From: Macropodus opercularis
Lineage: Eukaryota; Chordata; Actinopteri; Anabantiformes; Osphronemidae
Reading direction: 5' to 3'
Assembly: GCA_030770545.1 (NCBI GenBank)
Contig: CM061090.1
Span: 9,069,501 to 9,133,500 of the forward strand
Length of the DNA: 64,000 bases
The notes beneath the pieces were generated by a model. That model saw only the letters and a list, made by a program, of their open reading frames with translations, was not told the origin of the DNA and searched no databases. The translations under genes and the position numbers were made by a program. How positions within the stretch are numbered: position 1 is the stretch's first letter; each line of letters starts with the position of its first letter. Positions 42,701 to 51,430 of the stretch are shown here, piece after piece.

Positions 42701-45700
42701 GAGACAGCATTCCAAGGATCCTGAAAGTACAGTACACACAAACACACACCTCATCACAATTCAGTGGAGATCATTGTGCTTCTACATGATGTTCTGATGT
42801 TCTATATACTGTAACAGTTCTAAACACAAGACTCTGTATCTTTGTTACTGTAAGCAACATAAATGGTCATTTGGATGATGCTCTTTTTTTATTACCCAAA
42901 TACCAATTAGATCAAATGGCAAAGGCAGTGGAAAATAAGCACTCTATGCAAACACAAAATTACATCACGGAAAAGCATATGAGATATTAATTACTCACTA
43001 TCACTACAATGAAGCACAACAATGTACACCCACCAACTTACTGTAAATGTTGACTAGCCCCTTAACCATGTGTTATTATTAGCTGACTGAAAAAGTACCA
43101 AGTACATAACGTTGTCAAGACACAGCAATTCCAAAAAGCTCATTACCTGTCAGGTATTTAATATCAGAAACCATTGTGCATGTTTGTTCTCCTCTGTGTT
43201 CACCTGTTATACTCCCTGATCAGCAGCAGCGCTCTCTCTCTCAAGCCTCTCAGGTCTTCCCTCTCATGGTAAATGTCAGAAACACTCTGGGGAATCTCAA
43301 ACTTTAGTCGATCCCAGTAGTGGATCTCAGAGAACAGGTTCAACAGGTTTCTGGCACAAAAACACATAAATAACAGTATATGTTTGTGTCATGTACACAA
43401 TTACTACTTGCATATACTGTGGTAAGAGCACATGGTATGGTTTGCTATTGCTTTCTGAAATGAGAATGCATTGTGGCTAGATTGTACTATAAGTTGTGTT
43501 TGCGTGACTCACTTGTCAAAGTTGATGTTCAGTTTAGCTGTCTTGTCCTTGCAGCGCACCATGAGAGGCTGCTCTAGTTTTTTGATGTACTGTCCGTCCA
43601 GGTTCTGGCTCCACATGCTGAAACTGTTCTTTACAATCTCATCCAAGAACTTGCCAATCTCGTCATAGGTGAGAAACACCTGATTGCGGGTGTTTGACTT
43701 AGACATGAAATGGGCCTTTTGAAGCACCTGGGAACAAAAAAATACAACAAAAGAGGAGACAGTCAAGTAAAGAAGCGGGGGGGGGGGGGGGGGGGGGGTG
43801 TACTTCAAAGATTACATGTAGATGAATGATACATGTAATTCAACAGATTTACCTCCACTGATTTGTCTATGCGATTTCTGAGGCCCTTTGCCCAGTGGGC
43901 CTGCCCAGCTAAATGGGGCATATAGTCAGGAAACCGTTCTTTCCTCAGATTTATTTCCTTGTTCACCATTTTGAGCTCACTGTTAAATATGTTGTACATT
44001 TCCTCCATCTTCGCTTCTATGGTGGGTTTCACTGCCTGGGATTTCAAACATTTAATGGAAAGGGATTAGCAGAACAGTTGTAGAAGGAGCTTCAATATGA
44101 TGTCAGGTTTAGGTTTAAAATATCTCTTTCAATTGATGTACTAGAATATAATTTAACATATTCACACATTGTCAATAAAAGCCTGATTTAACTTGATTTG
44201 ACATTAGTGTGTATGTTTGTGAGACAGACACCTCTCGGTTAGACAAAGGTCTAAAAATGTCCAGAAGCCGAACTCCTTCCTCCACTGTAGTCACTGTCTT
44301 AAACACAGAACTGATGAGATTTTGCATCATCATTTCCAGATCCTTTACCAGTGTTTGGAACCTGTGAGTATACACAAACATGTACATGTTAAGTAAAACG
44401 TAAAGGTAACATCTGATAAGTATTTTGAAAGGATAGACATATTGTAAATAAAACGTGACTTGCATTATTAAATTTGTCTTTCATCATTTTATCATTTCAT
44501 TTAGTCTTATATTTGCTCTGAATGAAAAGACCTACCTGGTAAATTCCCGGCACCAGTTAATGTTCTTAACATCAAGGATGTCCTTATCAATAAAGCGCAG
44601 GTTTTGTAGACCACATTGAAAGTTTGCCTCTATCTCCAGGAGTGAGCGAGTGAACTCGGGTACCTGACAGCCTGTGAAGCACGGCAAGGGCCTTTGGTGA
44701 CCATCCTCCCAACGGGCAAATTGTTGCTGGCAGTCACATACCTGAAAGGGGGAAAGAGAAAATAATGCTGTACAGTACTGACACACGCCAGCGCTTGCCA
44801 ACTGCACCTCATAAGCAAACCTATTGGATTATTTCTAACTCCAAAGCTTCTAGTCTTTTCAGTCTCAACCCCATAAGTTTTCAAAAAGAAGCAGGCTCAC
44901 AAAGAGTGCACTTATAATATATAATATTCATACAAATATGGTTGACTACAAAGGCCTAATAAGACCAAATGTTATACAATGTTGGAGAATTTAAATTTAC
45001 TTGTTTCTAATGTAAACTACAGCAATATACACTTTCATCCTCGCTACCGATTTCTAGCCTAGCTGCCTCTTATGATTGTCTTTATAATAGCACATACCAT
45101 ACAGTGCATTTATGTTCCTGCTACTTAAAGTCCAGGAACATTCCCTGAGGTAAAAGTCTTTTTATGAATTGCAGTTCTACAGCTGGTTCAAACCCGCAGC
45201 AATATCAAGTACAGCAAGTAGCCCAATGATGCAGTGTATTGTGCGGTGATGTGTTTCTGGACATGTGTTAATACCTCAAGCAGGTTTTTGAACCTGAGAA
45301 TGAAAGAATCAACCACTACAAAAAAGTTGGTGTGGTCCAGCAGCCAGCCTTTTGAAGAACTCCTAAAACCACAGGTGAAATTAGGGGAGAATGAGTCAGA
45401 AACAAACACACAGCAAACGTTACACTGATTTTGAAGATGTTTCCACATCCCTCATGATGCCTGGGATTAATTCACTTATGGGTCCAAGGTTCAGTTAAAG
45501 TGAGAAAGCTTTTAGTTCCACGTGCAATATACAGTATATGGAAGTATTCCATCCTTAATCCTGTTTGCCAGTGTTGTTTAAGGGTCTGTACACTGTACTT
45601 ATATACCGATCAAAATTCAGTTGTACACAGCTTTTTCTAGGCACCAATTCAAGTTTAAACAAAACTTGAAGTGAACACCAAACATGATGACCTTTAAAGA

Positions 45701-48700
45701 GTTTTCTTGGGGTACCCAGATAACAGTGTTACAGTATGTGCCCCTATCGAGATAAGATTTCTCCTACTTGCGGTGAAGTTGCGATGCATGCAGATATATT
45801 TCCTTCCAAGACTCGCAGCACTGGATGCATTCACTGAGTGTTTTCTTGCTGGACAGCACATAGCCCTCAAAGATCCTGTCCAGAGAGATGGTTTGGAGGC
45901 ACAAATAAACAACCTCACTTGTCATCTGAAATATAGCAGAAAAAAGAGTTAAAGACATACAGTACCTCAAAGGAGGGTTGACCAAGGCATAATCTTACTG
46001 ACTTACTGTGCACTTTCATCACTCCCTACACACATTTCACCTGAAGATTGCTCATTCTCTGCCATGTACTGTACAGTATATCTGTAACTGAGTTTCCAAT
46101 CGCCTTTTTACAAGATTGCATGTGTCATACCACTGGCTGGATGAAAGAACAGACCATGACACTAAAATAGTTTAACTGGTCATGTCACTCCATAGACGTA
46201 TTTGCTGAAAACACGACCGATGAATAGGGGACCCTCAAGTCATACCTGTATTAATTTTCAATGAATAACCTATTAGTGTTATGTGGGCGAATTGCAGTGT
46301 GTCAGACACAGTATAGAAAATAGGTCATGTGGAAGAGTGAGTGACAGTGAGACAGAGTCAGGGAAGTGTGCTTGTATTAATCGTTACTCATCTGTATCAA
46401 AAAGCATACCGGTACCTTGCGGAAAAGACCAATGATTTTCTCATCAGTGTTGTAGTAACTGGAGTTGACCCAGATGACTCGAATCAGATTGACAATGTGT
46501 CGCAGCTTTGGAGCTGCTTGGTTAGGTTTGAGCTGAGCAAACTCTTCACAGGGTTTCTTCAGAATAGATAGGAATTGCAGGTTTGACTGGGCTTGCAGAG
46601 AGTAATCCTGCAGAATACATACACAGAGTACTATTATTATTATTACAGTCATGATAACATAAAATGTAAACAACATGTCCCAGATGCATGTATTTTGCCA
46701 TAGGCAGCTAAACTCTCAGTCCGTCAGGTACAGTCACATTTCTGTTGGCCAGATGATACCACAGTTGGAACAGCTACAGTATGTTCTTTTACTTTTACCA
46801 CACTGTAAGTCAGTTAATTGTCAGAATTTCCTATACCTGTATAGCCTTGGTTACTTTGGAGAAACATTGTTCATACAGAGACTTTGAGAGCTGGAGGATT
46901 TTCTGGATGTGCCTGATCCCTGGGTTTTGCAGCTGCTGGCTGATGTACAGCAGCTTCATAGAGCGACTCTTCCAGAAAGCTATCTCCTGCAGTGGACCAC
47001 AGTCGTCCCTCATATTCATTATTTCTTGTGCATTTAGTACCTCCTTGATCTGATCTGTCCATTTGATGACAACAGCTATAAAAATAGAAATAGCAATGGA
47101 ATGAAAAAAGCAAACACATAAATATACAGTAAAGACCTCAAAAGGCAAAGCAAAGACAGCAGACAGAGAACAGAATGAAGAAGGGAGCAGTGAAAAGCAA
47201 TTCTTGAAGTGATGACTAGATAAATGTCGGAATCAATTTATTTGAAATGCATTATAGGGGACGAACTAAGATGAAGGACAACTAAATTAAGAGAGGAATA
47301 CAGAAAATAATGTTGGACTGGTGCAGGTAAAGGTAGTCTTAATAAATTGCTAGAGTTTTGCTGTATTTTTGAATAGAATGTTAAAGAACAGACGTTTGTC
47401 ATTCTGAACCGTTAGAAAACATACTCCACAGAGCCACATGGAAAAAGGAAAGACACCCCAGTCCCCCCAGGCTTACTCTCCAGTCTCTGCACCAGCGCTA
47501 AGTCATTCTTGGCCTCCTCAGGACTCAACTGCAAGGCTTCCATTGGGATGTACAGAACTGTTTTGCCCACCTTGTTATGCACTTCATCTGTTAAAAATGC
47601 AATCATAAAGACAATATTTCGTATATAGCATTAGAAACAAAGCCTGTTGTTTGATTAGGCATGCGGTGTCTGTATACTACTAATCTGCTAAAGCCTGTAA
47701 ACCAAAACTGTATAAATTGTTGTCCTTCATTCACTTATATGCTGTAACTAGTCGTAAAAGAGATTCTCATTAACTGAATCAAATCTTTTAGCTACTGTAT
47801 GTGACACAGGAGTCTAGGAAATGACCTCCCTTTTTAAAGGTCTTTTAGAGAAGATGGCCTTATTAACAACTGCATCATATAATGAAATATATATATTGCA
47901 TATGAATTTTGTGTTTGTCATTATTTTGTAACTACCTAGTTAAAAAACTCTAAATCCTCAGATGTTTCCTCAGAACCATCTGCCCACTCTGCAGCACAGA
48001 TTGTGTCGGTATCCGTCCTCCTGCGGTTTTCATTTATAGATTTGTACATTTCTGCTGCTCACTGAAGCTATTAAAGCATACAGTCAAACTGGAAATCCCA
48101 AATCAATGTCTGGGCCTTCCTTTAACAAGTCAGCAACATTCACATGGGGGATGTGTGTTACTTTAAAGTCTTCCTACTGTGGAAGAAATGCAATTTACCA
48201 AAACACGCAAAAAACAAACATACTGTAGGGTGGCCCGTATTGAGTTACTCCAGTAACCTCAATTTCTACCATGTGTACCTCAAGTTACACATGGCTCAAT
48301 ATGTAGAAATAAAAAGCATGTCTGTCATGGGACAGAGATAATGAGGTATTTCAAAGATGCCTCAACGGCACTTTGCAAACACTGCCAGTATAGACTGCTC
48401 ACAAATCCCAATCGGGAAGGCAAAGGCAGCACTTTTATAAAAGTCAAGACGTGTTTTGAACCTTGCGTAAACCATGTGTCAGCTATTTTCCTCCCTGGTA
48501 CCTACCTGTGAGTGTGGCAAGGTAGCAGTGCATGTTGTTGGTATATGTGTCCTTGAGGCTTTTCACCCTAAAGGGGCAGAGGGCAAGCGGAGGTGTGTGC
48601 AGGCAGGTCATGTCATAGAGAAGCCTCTGCGCAGGGTTGCTCCGGACTGTCCCAAACTGTACGACCGTATTAAACGTCTCTGCTGTGATGATGGCTCCTG

Positions 48701-49177
48701 GTATGCGCGTAAAATACAAAAGCTGCTGTAGCCACTGTCCCTATAAAACAAACATTTTTAGTAGTGGTGGTGTAGAAGAGAGAGAGAGAGAGAGAGTGAG
48801 AGGGAAATAATACATCTGGAGATCTTGAAAGAAGGAACTTTTAACACAAAGACAAAACTAATTCCAGGAATGAACAGATGAAATGCTGTACTTGTAAGGG
48901 CATGGTGTACTGCACCCGCAGCACCATGCAGGTGTCCTTGTAGACCACCATGAGTGTGACAGACGAGTCCTCAATGAAGTGATCCACGGCCTTCTCGTCC
49001 TCCTCTGTCCACAACTCCTCCGCTACACCAGGAATGGCCACACAGCGGATGAACAGCTTCCAGTGAATTAGGAGACGGGAAGTAAGTGAGTAAAACTAAT
49101 ATTGACTGTGAATGGGTATGCGTACAGTTTTGAGCCAGCGTCACCTGCCGAAGGGTCTTCAAGTGTCCGTCCTCCAT
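9517..49177 (-). CDS. dnah2: dnah2, axonemal dynein heavy chain 2 (whole gene, 87 coding exons)
   Basis: This gene encodes an inner-arm dynein heavy chain. In the family, DNAH2 is a heavy chain of the two-headed inner arm f (I1) and powers microtubule sliding in motile cilia and sperm flagella. Translated exons match the DNAH2 family from end to end, including four P-loop positions (GPAGTGKT, GKTGSAKS, GPVGTGKT, GVGGSGRQS) and the C-terminal block CYYFPVRSGKEGRASFVVG. I placed 87 coding exons. Their lengths total 13,323 nt (4,440 residues plus stop), close to human DNAH2 (about 4,430), and all 86 junctions keep phase. The inferred start is the ATG at 49177, because the frame upstream in the 5' exon meets a TAA without another ATG. 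The stop is at 9517-9519. Almost all introns are GT-AG; exon 30 appears to use a GC donor. Exon coordinates are in the domain entries that follow. The gene name is certain from conservation; individual splice edges were placed by eye. Confidence 0.97.
11606..12306. repeat. dnah2: Duplicated non-coding block B (copy 1, intron after exon 83)
   Basis: Partner of 50904-51430. It sits in the largest dnah2 intron (10715-13143). The best-kept core is at about 12100-12190. No exon or RNA gene was recognised in it. Retention of similarity with a dead copy may mean a functional element or chance survival. Confidence 0.75.
12622..12665 (+). repeat. (GT)22 microsatellite
   Basis: An uninterrupted GT run lies in the long dnah2 intron after exon 83. 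It produces spurious CVCV/THTH open frames on both strands. It is a likely polymorphic marker. Confidence 0.98.
16049..20960 (-). CDS. dnah2: dnah2 exons 66-77: AAA5 to AAA6 (residues about 3311-3899)
   Basis: Exons: 20838-20960, 20519-20667, 20343-20409, 19429-19579, 19066-19214, 18818-18951, 17952-18096, 17635-17834, 17279-17405, 16902-17088, 16403-16551, 16049-16232. AAA5 carries GYLVGDCLLAASFLSYMGPF, NIQGLPSDAFSTENG and DPQGQALKWIKNME. The region between AAA5 and AAA6 has RFYITTKLSNPHYTPE and VVRKERPELEEQKDSLVI. AAA6 begins around PLIFVLSPGVDPTGALVQL and SLGQGQAPIA in exon 77. Degenerate copies of exons 66, 72, 74, 75 and 77 occur in the same order between 56.1 and 60.4 kb. Confidence 0.95.
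21357..23578 (-). CDS. dnah2: dnah2 exons 60-65: stalk and microtubule-binding domain (residues about 3003-3310)
   Basis: Exons: 23368-23578, 23057-23173, 22570-22711, 21931-22100, 21645-21761, 21357-21521. Two charged heptad-rich helices (exons 60-61 and 64-65, rich in E, K, Q and L) form the antiparallel coiled-coil stalk. Exons 62-63 encode the microtubule-binding tip, with SYGRPPALVETVMQAVM, EPTWAEAKRQLG, NFIKTLVNFDKDNISDRV and DFQPEIIGKVSLAAKSLCMW. Binding of this tip to the neighbouring doublet is the force-producing contact. A decayed copy of exon 62 lies at about 62484-62592, and weaker remnants of exons 65 and 66 at 60.25-60.62 kb. Confidence 0.95.
23941..26222 (-). CDS. dnah2: dnah2 exons 54-59: AAA4 module (residues about 2706-3003)
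   Basis: Exons: 26073-26222, 25457-25624, 25059-25219, 24745-24884, 24161-24293, 23941-24080. The AAA4 P-loop reads GVGGSGRQS at about residues 2774-2782 (exon 55). Arg in place of Lys is the usual state in axonemal dyneins, including human DNAH2. The stretches YRKQEFRE, FLEDINNILSSGEVPNLY and LQYPALVSCTTIDWF follow in family order. Phases change from 1 through 2 to 0 across these exons and still join without a break, which supports the exon model. Confidence 0.95.
26391..28925 (-). CDS. dnah2: dnah2 exons 46-53: AAA3 module (residues about 2314-2706)
   Basis: Exons: 28773-28925, 28521-28612, 28177-28372, 27551-27775, 27321-27425, 26975-27163, 26664-26749, 26391-26521. AAA3 is the regulatory ATPase of dynein. 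Walker A GPVGTGKT is at about residues 2429-2436 (exon 48). The Walker B region LLDDLNMPAPDLFGSQPPLE is in exon 49, and CMGPPGGGRTHISSRLQSRF is in exon 50. All are as expected for axonemal heavy chains. Exon 46 ends at a weak donor (GTCCTC after AAG); every other boundary is ordinary. Confidence 0.95.
29097..32308 (-). CDS. dnah2: dnah2 exons 39-45: AAA2 module (residues about 1964-2313)
   Basis: Exons: 32156-32308, 31737-31862, 31239-31457, 30577-30694, 29995-30131, 29372-29509, 29097-29255. AAA2 normally binds nucleotide structurally. Conserved stretches include KQDHYDFGLRALTSLLRYAG, Walker B region WIVFDGPVDTLWIESMNSVM and the sensor block ASPATVSRCGMVY. The Walker A at about residues 2097-2104 (exon 41, near 31320-31345) reads GKTGSAKS. 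Human DNAH2 has GCTGSGKT, so the glycine just before the catalytic-loop lysine is alanine here. The rest of the module is intact, so this is a change within a functional gene and not decay. Confidence 0.95.
29740..29842 (+). repeat. Purine-rich GGAA/GAAG tract
   Basis: An imperfect run of GAAGGAAGG and GGTAGGGAGGG words in the intron between dnah2 exons 43 and 44. It is a simple-sequence expansion with no coding content. Confidence 0.8.
32485..34838 (-). CDS. dnah2: dnah2 exons 33-38: AAA1 motor module (residues about 1663-1963)
   Basis: Exons: 34728-34838, 34385-34573, 33514-33617, 33003-33192, 32725-32905, 32485-32612. AAA1 is the main ATP-hydrolysing site of dynein. Walker A GPAGTGKT lies at about residues 1816-1823 in exon 36, and Walker B CFDEFNR at about 1866-1872 in exon 37. 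The dynein-specific stretches NCSEGLDYKSMGRMYSGLAQ and FITMNPGYAGRTELP (sensor/arginine-finger region) are intact, so catalytic competence is expected. The strict conservation of this block makes the annotation of the gene as an active dynein secure. Confidence 0.97.
35184..37781 (-). CDS. dnah2: dnah2 exons 26-32: linker (DHC_N2, residues about 1330-1662)
   Basis: Exons: 37625-37781, 37085-37167, 36633-36813, 36194-36332, 35673-35890, 35422-35514, 35184-35309. This is the linker, the mechanical element that swings across the AAA ring in the power stroke. The hallmark is the block containing SLDMYLETKRQLFPRFYFLS, followed by NDDVLEILGQSQNPEALQPH and KKCFDNIRSLRIEK in exon 30. Also visible are WEVTFLDIAPYKDKIHYWL and EMILTVQRQWIYLE. 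Exon 30 ends ...ATAGAAAAG and is followed by GCACAG rather than a GT donor. The coding frame closes soon afterwards and continues correctly only at exon 31, so a GC donor is the simplest reading. Confidence 0.95.
38068..43350 (-). CDS. dnah2: dnah2 exons 13-25: distal stem (residues about 652-1330)
   Basis: Exons: 43204-43350, 42564-42720, 42243-42352, 41880-42009, 41490-41678, 41067-41211, 40714-40906, 40244-40444, 39862-40018, 39447-39621, 38952-39115, 38434-38595, 38068-38171. This is the helical stem between the dimerising tail and the linker. Conserved stretches visible are KAINGDSKTSPNPLFKVLV, DSFIQRYQRLNPPVTSFDVD, RQPPQTLAELGDSV, QIPLIHDQFAILDKYEVPVE and FFKVDQPPSKT, all at the expected order and spacing for DNAH2. 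Introns are 100-500 bp with GT-AG ends, and phases are continuous through all thirteen exons. Confidence 0.95.
43513..49177 (-). CDS. dnah2: dnah2 exons 1-12: N-terminal tail (residues about 1-652)
   Basis: Coding exons, in transcript order: 49145-49177 (exon continues as 5'UTR to 49233), 48892-49056, 48506-48740, 47477-47587, 46837-47075, 46416-46607, 45768-45925, 45275-45362, 44536-44741, 44232-44361, 43853-44035, 43513-43727. This is the DHC_N1 tail, which in heavy chains dimerises and binds intermediate chains. Family-typical stretches include TVVQFGTVRSNPAQRLLYDM, ISLDRIFEGYVLSSK, CQQQFARWEDG and LDVKNINWC. The protein opens MEDGHLKTLRQ and lacks the longer low-complexity extension of human DNAH2. 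Each exon is bounded by a consensus acceptor and donor read on the minus strand. The start could move if an alternative first exon exists. Confidence 0.92.
43777..43798 (+). repeat. Poly-G run of 22 (poly-C on the dnah2 strand)
   Basis: A homopolymer lies in the intron between dnah2 exons 11 and 12, about 50 bp upstream of the exon 12 acceptor on the coding strand, where it extends the pyrimidine-rich tract. Confidence 0.95.
48776..48798 (+). repeat. (GA)n microsatellite
   Basis: A short GA run in the dnah2 intron between exons 2 and 3. Confidence 0.85.
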
Positions 49178-49428
49178 GACTTCCAAAGGTCCCAGAGCAG
49201 AGCTAGTCTCTGTCCCTGCGGTGCCTGAATCACCTACACAGAAACAAACAGAGACACGATGACATATGCACTAACGTTACTGACGTTATGACGCTATACT
49301 TATATATTTAGATAAATGTGTCGTTGTGGTTGTTAGCCGCTTGCAGCTAGCGTTAAATGCGATCTACTTTACCAACTTAGGGCTTGCTAACGAACTTTAG
49401 CGACCTAACGTTAGCATTAGTTACTTAC

Positions 49429-49590
49429 TCTGAGTCAACAAGTCTCCATTAGCTTAAAGACGCTTCCCTCCAACTGTAGAAGAGTGAAGCCACTAGGAAA
49501 AGTCGCCTTGTTGCGCTAACTGTCTTAAGTTCCGCCAGCCAGTCAACCACTACACGCAGCGCCTCGGTGTACAATCCCCATGGTGACGCT
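49429..49590 (-). promoter_or_regulatory. dnah2: dnah2 5' non-coding exon and proximal promoter
   Basis: On the minus strand a donor GTAAGT at 49423-49428 ends a 5' exon that would splice to the acceptor after 49233. In the frame that joins exon 2, this exon contains a TAA and no usable ATG, so it is read as untranslated. Its upstream edge was not determined; the transcription start probably lies between about 49500 and 49600, where CpG content rises. No TATA box was recognised, in line with CpG-type promoters of ciliary genes. Confidence 0.5.
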
Positions 49591-49592
49591 TG

Positions 49593-49606
49593 GTTGCCTG
49601 GGTAAC
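49593..49606. promoter_or_regulatory. X-box (RFX-binding motif) in the dnah2 promoter
   Basis: GTTGCCTGGGTAAC fits the RFX X-box GTNRCC-N(0-3)-RGYAAC at every position, with a 2-bp spacer. RFX factors, with FOXJ1, drive motile-cilium genes through X-boxes close to the start site. This one lies about 165 bp upstream of the 5' exon donor and about 415 bp upstream of the ATG. A second RFX-like half site (CCATGGTGAC) occurs at about 49578-49587. The sequence match is direct; the regulatory role is inferred. Confidence 0.75.
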
Positions 49607-49828
49607 GCCGAGTGGGAAGGTACTGTAGGACCCGGTGTAGCGGCATTTAGATAAAAATGTCTCGTTTTATTGGAACAAAGCTCAGTCGTTTACACAAACA
49701 CATTAAGGTGCTTTTAGAACATGCAGCGATGTTACTAATTCAACAGGAAGCGTTGAATTAACGTAGAATTTCAGGTTGTTTCTCAGTAAGACACCTTGGT
49801 CTCACGTCTATGCAATGTCTGTCCTGGG

Positions 49829-49842
49829 GCGCCCCCTGCTGG
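49829..49842 (-). promoter_or_regulatory. CTCF-type insulator motif upstream of dnah2
   Basis: The minus strand reads CCAGCAGGGGGCGC, a perfect match to the vertebrate CTCF core (CCASYAGRKGGCRS). It stands between the dnah2 promoter and the decayed dnah2 copy that begins at about 50.05 kb. Occupancy is inferred from sequence only. Confidence 0.55.
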
Positions 49843-50055
49843 CTCCGCCTCTGCAGTCAGTACTGGACTCCAGGTCTTCTCGTCTTCTTTAAGAATGAAA
49901 AAGCGGAGCTGTGGAGCCCAGCTGGGGATGATGTCAGGGCAGCAAACTGCAGACTGTTATGAATCAATCAGTAGGTTATAGTAATAAACATTAAACATCT
50001 GCAGAAATCTTGCTTTTGAGTATAGTAAAAAACCCAAAAATAGCCTGAACATGAG

Positions 50056-50440
50056 TTGAGCATGTTGCTATGAGTGCATACGGTATCTCCCACCGACCAA
50101 GGACCACCAGTCTACACACAGACACCAACTGGAACTGTGTTATAATGGCTTTAACCCTGAGGAAGTCTGTTTGTGGGGAATTCTTTCAGTCTGAACACAG
50201 CCTTGAATTCAGGCCCCCCCCCCTCGTTGGTTCCCCTCTCTCATTACTGGACCGTTCCTCCCCTCCAGCTCACTTTCTCCAGGGCCCTTTTCTTGTTTTT
50301 CTCAGAAATCGGCTTTACCCCACAACGCTGGCCGACTACAAACGTCTTGTTTGTTATGCTTCATTAGAATTCATTTGTTTGAATAGATTCATTTCTCTTG
50401 CAGTTACTGGCGCATTCCGCCTCCTTTTTTGCAGAAATGT
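50056..50440. repeat. Duplicated non-coding block A (copy 2)
   Basis: This block aligns with 8377-8825 at roughly 80 percent by eye. Shared runs include GCATGTTGCTATGAG, CCTGAGGAAGTCTGT, GGTTCCCCTCTCTCATTACT and GCTTCATTAGAATTCATTTG. The intact-side partner lies about 0.7-1.1 kb beyond the dnah2 stop, so this marks the 3' flank of the duplicated unit. Both copies contain open frames, but these shift between frames and do not look coding. Confidence 0.85.
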
Positions 50441-50903
50441 TATTTACCTCACCTTGATAAACTCCCTTGTTTGAGGGATCGTCTTGGTGCATAAAAGTGT
50501 CTTCATATCCAAGCAAGGACAGATGTGATTATCAACAAATGAAAATATTGGTCTGCGCTTCAGATATCTAACATTAGCAGTAAAAAAAAAATGCTCCTGT
50601 TTTCTTCAAGTGATGGTGAATCGTTTCCCAAGTGAACAGTTTTACTGGTGATGGATGTCTGGCTTACAGTGAAAAAAATACATTTTTAATAGTGGAATGC
50701 AGGAAACCAACACATCTTGGCTGAAGTCCTGATAATTCACAAAACAGTTAGATGTGAACAGGTGCATTCATGTGAGGTCTAAAAGGATGAAAGCATCTGA
50801 GCTTAATATAAAAGCATATACTCTAGTGGCTATGTACATAAACACTGATGATATACATATACAGAAAAGAAAACACAAACAAATTACTTTCCGACTAAGG
50901 GAT

Positions 50904-51430
50904 GGCAGGCTGGAATTAGGGCTCTGACCCGGACTGTGAGCTCAAAACTAATGACAAGCTGCCATGGAAGAAGGGCTGTAGAAAAGAGGGATGCAGTGAT
51001 GGAGGGATAAATAAGGAGGAGTGTGAGTCCATCATGGATTGCTGTTGCTCTTTAACCAGTTGAGGCAGAAGATACAAGTATACAGAATCACTTAGTAAAA
51101 TGAGGACAGATGAAATATTGGATGAGAACCACAAACAGACAGACAAGCTCAGCTGGAGAGAGCAGCCTTAATAGCTGTCTAATACTCCAATACACACACC
51201 GACATGCACATTCAACAGTAATAAGGCACTGGCTACAGCACAACGAGCTCAGGGTCTTTTTAGGAAAGCGGAGCAGACCTTGGATGGTTTTCTTTGCTTA
51301 TTATATCGAGTTTACTCCACAGATACTGGTTTTGTTAGCCTCAGTGGGCCAAGGTATTGCTCTACCTGAAGAACAGCCACTCAAATTGAAACTAGCACAA
51401 ACACAAACACATAAAACCATTTGCATTCAG
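50904..51430. repeat. Duplicated non-coding block B (copy 2)
   Basis: This block aligns with 11606-12306. A run of about 70 bp around 51210-51300 (TAATAAGGCACTGGCT, ACAACGAGCTCAGGGTCTTT, GCAGACCTTGGATGGTTT) is nearly identical. The intact partner is in the long intron between exons 83 and 84. The order block A then block B is preserved. Confidence 0.85.
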
